Source: Thiomicrorhabdus sp.
GTDB taxonomy: Bacteria; Pseudomonadota; Gammaproteobacteria; Thiomicrospirales; Thiomicrospiraceae
Assembly: GCA_015488565.1 (NCBI GenBank)
Contig: WFNQ01000025.1
Location: 1 to 7,402 of the forward strand
Direction of reading: 5' to 3'
Length of the DNA: 7,402 nucleotides
Under the pieces are notes generated by a model. It saw only the letters and a program-made list of their open reading frames with translations, did not search any database and had not been told where the DNA came from. Below, piece after piece: positions 3,904-7,402 of the stretch. The position numbers were made by a program, and so were the translations under genes. Each line of letters starts with the position of its first letter. The stretch's first letter is position 1.

Positions 3904-6474
3904 TTAATGAAATTGAATCTCACCTCCAACCAATTCAACCCGAATGGTTGAACCCGCAGGATAATCTCCGTTCAAGATTTTTTGTGCTAATGGATTTTCA
4001 ATACGTTGTTGAATCACACGTTTCAGCGGTCTTGCACCAAATACAGGATCAAAGCCCGCCTCACCAATCACATCCAATACTGCCTCTTGAATATTCAATG
4101 TGATATCCGACTCTTCTAAGCGTTGAATTAACCCTTTCAATTGAATTTCGGTAATCGCACGAATTTGTTCTCGGTTCAAAGGATGGAATACCACAATGTC
4201 ATCAATACGGTTAATAAACTCTGGTCTAAAGTGACCACCAACCACTTCCATCACATCGGCTTTCATTTCGTCATAGGTCGCGGTTTCTGCTTTCTCCTGA
4301 ATAATATGAGACCCCAAGTTAGAGGTCATCACAATCACGGTATTTTTAAAATCGACGGTACGGCCTTGTCCATCGGTTAAGCGACCATCATCCAGTACTT
4401 GCAATAAAATATTAAACACATCAGGATGCGCTTTTTCGACCTCATCCAATAAAATCACCGAATAAGGTTTACGGCGAACCGCCTCGGTTAAGTACCCGCC
4501 TTCTTCATAGCCCACATAGCCTGGAGGCGCGCCCACCAAACGGGAGACCGAATGTTTCTCCATAAATTCCGACATATCTAAACGCACAATCGCATCGGTG
4601 GTATCAAACAGTAAATCAGCCAAGGCTTTGGTTAACTCTGTTTTACCGACTCCCGTTGGCCCTAAGAATAGGAACGAACCATTGGGGCGATTTGGATCGG
4701 ATAGACCCGCACGTGAACGGCGAATCGCATCCGAAACGGCTTTAACCGCTTCGTCTTGCCCAATCACTTGTTTACCAAGCTCTTCTTCCATTTTTAGCAG
4801 TTTTTCACGTTCCCCTTCCATCATGCGGGAGACAGGAATGCCTGTCCAACGTGCGACCACTTCAGCAATCTCCTCTTCGGTCACTTTGTTTCTTAATAGT
4901 TGCGTATCATCTGAACTTTCTGCCGCATTTTCCGCCGCTTCTGCCGCTCTGATTTTCTCTTCTAGCTCTGGAATTTTGCCATACTGAATCTCAGACATTT
5001 TGGCCAAATCACCCGAGCGTCTGGCCGATTCCAGCTCAATACGTGCCGCATCCAACTGCTCTTTAAACTGCTGAGCACCCTGTAAGGCCGCTTTTTCACG
5101 CTTCCAAATCTCTTCTAAATCAGAATACTCTTTTTCAAGCGCTTTAATTTCATCTTTTAATATAGACAATCGTTTTTTAGACGCATCATCTTTCTCTTTC
5201 TTAAGCGCCATCTGTTCCATTTTTAACTGAATCAAACGACGATCTAACTTATCCATCACCTCTGGCTTAGAGTCAATTTCCATACGAATACGCGAACCCG
5301 CTTCATCAATCAAATCAATCGCTTTATCTGGCAACTGACGATCGGTAATGTAGCGTTGTGATAGATGTGCCGCCGCAATAATCGCAGGGTCAGTAATCGC
5401 CACCCCGTGATGAATCTCATACCGCTCTTTTAAACCACGTAAAATCGCTACGGTATCCTCTTCGGTTGGCTCATCGACAATCACTTTTTGAAAACGACGT
5501 TCCAATGCGGCGTCTTTTTCAATGTCTTGTCGATACTCATCCAACGTAGTCGCGCCAATACAGTGCAATTCACCACGCGCCAAAGCGGGTTTTAACATAT
5601 TGCCGGCATCCATCGAGCCTTCGGTTTTACCCGCGCCAACCATGGTGTGAATTTCATCAATAAACAAAATCACTTTGCCTTCTTCTTTTTCCAACTCTTT
5701 TAATAACGCTTTTAATCGTTCTTCAAATTCGCCACGGTATTTTGCGCCCGCTAATAAACCCGCCAAATCCAAAGACAACACGCGTTTATTCTTAATGCCT
5801 TCAGGCACTTCACCATTCACAATACGTTGCGCCAACCCTTCCACAATGGCAGTTTTACCAACACCCGGCTCCCCAATCAAGACTGGGTTATTTTTGGTAC
5901 GGCGTTGTAATACCTGAATGGCACGGCGAATTTCATCGTCTCGTCCAATTACCGGATCCAGCTTACCCTCTTCCGCTCGTGCGGTTAAATCGACCGTATA
6001 TTTTTCCAGTGCTTGACGGTTATCTTCTGCGTTTTGATCCTTCACGGTTTCGCCCCCTCGTATTTGTTCAATGGCTTGGTTTAATGTTTCTGCAGTAGCG
6101 CCAGCTTTTTTAAATAGAATAGCGACACTGTCATTACTATCTAACAACGCTAAAAAAAACAACTCGCTGGCAATATACGCATCGCCCTTTTGCTGCGCTA
6201 ATTTATCCATTTGCCCTAACAGCTTTATCGACTGTTGTGACAACGTTACGTCACTCTGAGCGCCTGATACTTTTGGCATCAAGGCAATTTTCTCATCCAA
6301 TAACGGCTTTAAACGCGCTTTATCAATCTTAGCTAACTGCAATAAACTGGCTTGCTCATCCAATAATACCGATAAAATATGAATCGGTTCAATAAACGGA
6401 TGATCTTCTGCCACCGCCAACATTTGCGCTTGGCTCAATACCGACTGGAATTGAGAAGTAAATTTATCCATCAT
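3904..6474 (-). CDS. clpB: ATP-dependent protein disaggregase ClpB (Hsp104 family)
   Basis: A full-length 856-residue AAA+ chaperone that, with DnaK/DnaJ/GrpE, extracts and refolds aggregated proteins in the cytoplasm after heat stress. Domains in order: ClpN substrate-binding domain (about 1-145); NBD1 with Walker A GEPGVGKT (201-208), pore loop AKYRGEF (Y246), Walker B ILFIDE (269-274) and arginine-finger pair R326-R327; coiled-coil M domain (about 400-525) that receives DnaK; NBD2 with Walker A GPTGVGKT (605-612), pore loop GYVGYEEGG (Y653), Walker B VILLDE (673-678), sensor TSNLG (717-721) and sensor-2 GARPLKR (813-819). The M domain separates it from ClpA and ClpC. The gene starts ATG-ATG; the first (6474) is preferred because AGGAGT (6489-6484) lies nine bases upstream. 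An internal GTG at codon 144 has its own ribosome binding site. A heat-shock-type promoter lies just upstream. Confidence 0.97.
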   Translation of the reverse strand: MMDKFTSQFQSVLSQAQMLAVAEDHPFIEPIHILSVLLDEQASLLQLAKIDKARLKPLLDEKIALMPKVSGAQSDVTLSQQSIKLLGQMDKLAQQKGDAYIASELFFLALLDSNDSVAILFKKAGATAETLNQAIEQIRGGETVKDQNAEDNRQALEKYTVDLTARAEEGKLDPVIGRDDEIRRAIQVLQRRTKNNPVLIGEPGVGKTAIVEGLAQRIVNGEVPEGIKNKRVLSLDLAGLLAGAKYRGEFEERLKALLKELEKEEGKVILFIDEIHTMVGAGKTEGSMDAGNMLKPALARGELHCIGATTLDEYRQDIEKDAALERRFQKVIVDEPTEEDTVAILRGLKERYEIHHGVAITDPAIIAAAHLSQRYITDRQLPDKAIDLIDEAGSRIRMEIDSKPEVMDKLDRRLIQLKMEQMALKKEKDDASKKRLSILKDEIKALEKEYSDLEEIWKREKAALQGAQQFKEQLDAARIELESARRSGDLAKMSEIQYGKIPELEEKIRAAEAAENAAESSDDTQLLRNKVTEEEIAEVVARWTGIPVSRMMEGEREKLLKMEEELGKQVIGQDEAVKAVSDAIRRSRAGLSDPNRPNGSFLFLGPTGVGKTELTKALADLLFDTTDAIVRLDMSEFMEKHSVSRLVGAPPGYVGYEEGGYLTEAVRRKPYSVILLDEVEKAHPDVFNILLQVLDDGRLTDGQGRTVDFKNTVIVMTSNLGSHIIQEKAETATYDEMKADVMEVVGGHFRPEFINRIDDIVVFHPLNREQIRAITEIQLKGLIQRLEESDITLNIQEAVLDVIGEAGFDPVFGARPLKRVIQQRIENPLAQKILNGDYPAGSTIRVELVGGEIQFH
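6043..6059 (-). promoter_or_regulatory. internal ribosome binding site and GTG start for short ClpB
   Basis: Reading the minus strand, GAGGGGG (6059-6053) is followed after seven bases by GTG (6045-6043), codon 144 (Val) of clpB. It lies in the GGETVKDQ stretch that aligns with E. coli ClpB Val149, the known internal start giving the shorter form without the N-domain. Starting here would give a 713-residue ClpB. Family knowledge plus the visible Shine-Dalgarno supports it; actual use is inferred. Confidence 0.65.
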
Positions 6475-6514
6475 CTTAAGTGTACTCCTAAAAAATCTTT
6501 CTATGCCTTAGAAT

Positions 6515-6541
6515 ATATGGATAAATACCAATGATTTCAAG
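6515..6541 (-). promoter_or_regulatory. sigma-32 (heat shock) type promoter of clpB
   Basis: On the minus strand CTTGAAA (6541-6535) is an exact match to the sigma-32 -35 consensus. After a 12-base spacer ATCCATAT (6522-6515) matches CCCCATNT at its CCAT and final T. Transcription would begin near 6508, giving a leader of about 35 bases before the clpB start. This fits the known RpoH control of clpB in gammaproteobacteria. Confidence 0.7.
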
Positions 6542-6560
6542 AGATGCTTTCCATAAAAAC

Positions 6561-6589
6561 AAAAAAACCACGAGAATCGTGGTTTTTTT
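6561..6589. terminator. terminator between prfC and clpB
   Basis: CCACGA (6568-6573) pairs with TCGTGG (6577-6582) around a GAA loop, flanked by seven A's (6561-6567) and seven T's (6583-6589). On the minus strand it follows the prfC stop by about 30 bases and ends in a U-run. It lies just upstream of the clpB heat-shock promoter, insulating clpB from prfC transcription. Confidence 0.9.
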
Positions 6590-6620
6590 AAGGGGGGATA
6601 AATTATTTAAAGGTAACGTA

Positions 6621-7402
6621 TTAATGCTCTCGCGTTGCAACAAACTGTAGGTTTGGCCAGCGTTCTTCAATCAAGGATAGATTGACGCGCGTTGGCGCAA
6701 TGTACACTAATAAATCAGCCGCATCGTAAGCTACATTTTCGCGCACTTTGGCAGTAAATTTTTCAATTTCGGCTTTTTCACCAATGACCCAACGGGCGGT
6801 GTTGACGTTAACAGGTTCAAATAAACAGGTTACGTTGTACTCATCTTTTAGGCGCTGTGCGACCACTTCAAATTGAAGAATTCCAACCGCACCTAGAATC
6901 AAATCATTATTCAAAACCGGTTTAAAAAGCTGGGTTGCCCCCTCTTCTGAGAGCTGGTTTAGCCCTTTTTGCAATGCTTTCATTTTCATGGGGTCTTTTA
7001 AACGCGCACGTCGAAACAGCTCGGGGGCAAAGTTGGGAATGCCCGTAAACTTAAGCGATTCGCCTTGGGTAAAGGTGTCACCAATTTTAATGGTTCCGTG
7101 ATTGTGCAGTCCGATAATATCCCCAGGGTACGCCACTTCGGCCTGTTCACGTTTATTGGCTAAAAAGGTAATGGCTTTGGCTACTTTAACCTCTTTACCA
7201 ATGCGAACATGCTTGAATTTCATCCCTTTTTCATACTTACCCGATACAATTCGCATAAACGCAACACGATCTCGATGTGCGGGATCCATATTGGCCTGAA
7301 TTTTAAAGATAAACCCCGTTAGCTTCTCTTCATCTGCTTTTACAAAACGGGTCTCAGTTTCGCGTCCCATCGGAGGCGGAGCGTAATCGGCAAAGCCATC
7401 AA
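6621..7402 (-). CDS. prfC: peptide chain release factor 3 (RF3), C-terminal part, cut by window edge
   Basis: About 260 residues are visible. The reading frame stays open through the right edge, beginning DGFADYAPPPMGRETETR, so the ATG at 7370 is an internal methionine, not the start. RF3 is a translational GTPase that removes RF1/RF2 from the ribosome after peptide release. The visible part is domains II and III, with RF3-typical stretches FKIQANMDPAHRDRVAFMR, GLHNHGTIKIGDTFTQGE and FTGIPNFAPELFRR, and the C-terminal REH ending also seen in E. coli RF3. The N-terminal GTPase domain, roughly the first half of a protein of about 530 residues, lies outside the window. The gene appears intact where seen and ends before its own terminator. 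Confidence 0.96.
   Translation of the reverse strand, partial: DGFADYAPPPMGRETETRFVKADEEKLTGFIFKIQANMDPAHRDRVAFMRIVSGKYEKGMKFKHVRIGKEVKVAKAITFLANKREQAEVAYPGDIIGLHNHGTIKIGDTFTQGESLKFTGIPNFAPELFRRARLKDPMKMKALQKGLNQLSEEGATQLFKPVLNNDLILGAVGILQFEVVAQRLKDEYNVTCLFEPVNVNTARWVIGEKAEIEKFTAKVRENVAYDAADLLVYIAPTRVNLSLIEERWPNLQFVATREH

Noticed and set aside
4598..4987. 129-codon plus-strand open frame inside clpB
   Set aside because: It is exactly antisense to conserved ClpB coding sequence, and its Ser/Ala-rich translation is a mirror of clpB codons.
6488..6670. 60-codon minus-strand open frame between prfC and clpB
   Set aside because: It runs out of frame through the prfC end, the terminator hairpin and the clpB promoter; nothing supports translation.

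Overview
The window comes from a bacterial chromosome of low-to-moderate GC. It most resembles a sulfur-oxidising gammaproteobacterium of the Thiomicrospira / Thiomicrorhabdus / Hydrogenovibrio type. The reasons are a flavocytochrome c sulfide dehydrogenase pair (fccA-fccB), a CcmI-type cytochrome c maturation protein, ClpB and RF3 sequences close to the gammaproteobacterial forms, and a small proteobacterial ComFB-family protein. The genus is an inference; the class is better supported.

Layout, left to right. A ComFB-family gene (74-322, +) is followed by about 460 bases of AT-rich DNA with no convincing gene. That stretch has a promoter-like TATAAT at 588-593 and an attenuator-like pair of competing hairpins ending in a T-run at 752. 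Next comes a ccmI-like gene (783-1796, +) closed by a long perfect terminator hairpin. The following 315 bases carry a two-copy tandem repeat, with an FNR-like dyad inside copy 2, and two related 20-bp palindromes. They lead into fccA (2112-2483, +) and fccB (2499-3821, +), which form a tight operon. This converges on clpB (3904-6474, -) across a shared bidirectional terminator. clpB has its own sigma-32-type promoter and is separated by another terminator from the 3' half of prfC (6621-7402, -), which runs off the right edge.

How the genes fit together. FccB (FAD, Tat signal) oxidises sulfide in the periplasm and passes electrons to FccA, a mono-heme cytochrome c. CcmI-type proteins bring apocytochrome to the heme ligation machinery, so ccmI next to a cytochrome gene makes functional sense, though a strong terminator makes it a separate transcription unit. 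ClpB (disaggregase) and RF3 (release factor recycling) are housekeeping genes not linked to sulfur metabolism.

No wholly new system is visible. The best second-look items are the layered operator-like DNA upstream of fccAB, His-rich ends on both Fcc subunits, the conserved internal GTG start of ClpB, and the attenuator-like leader before ccmI.
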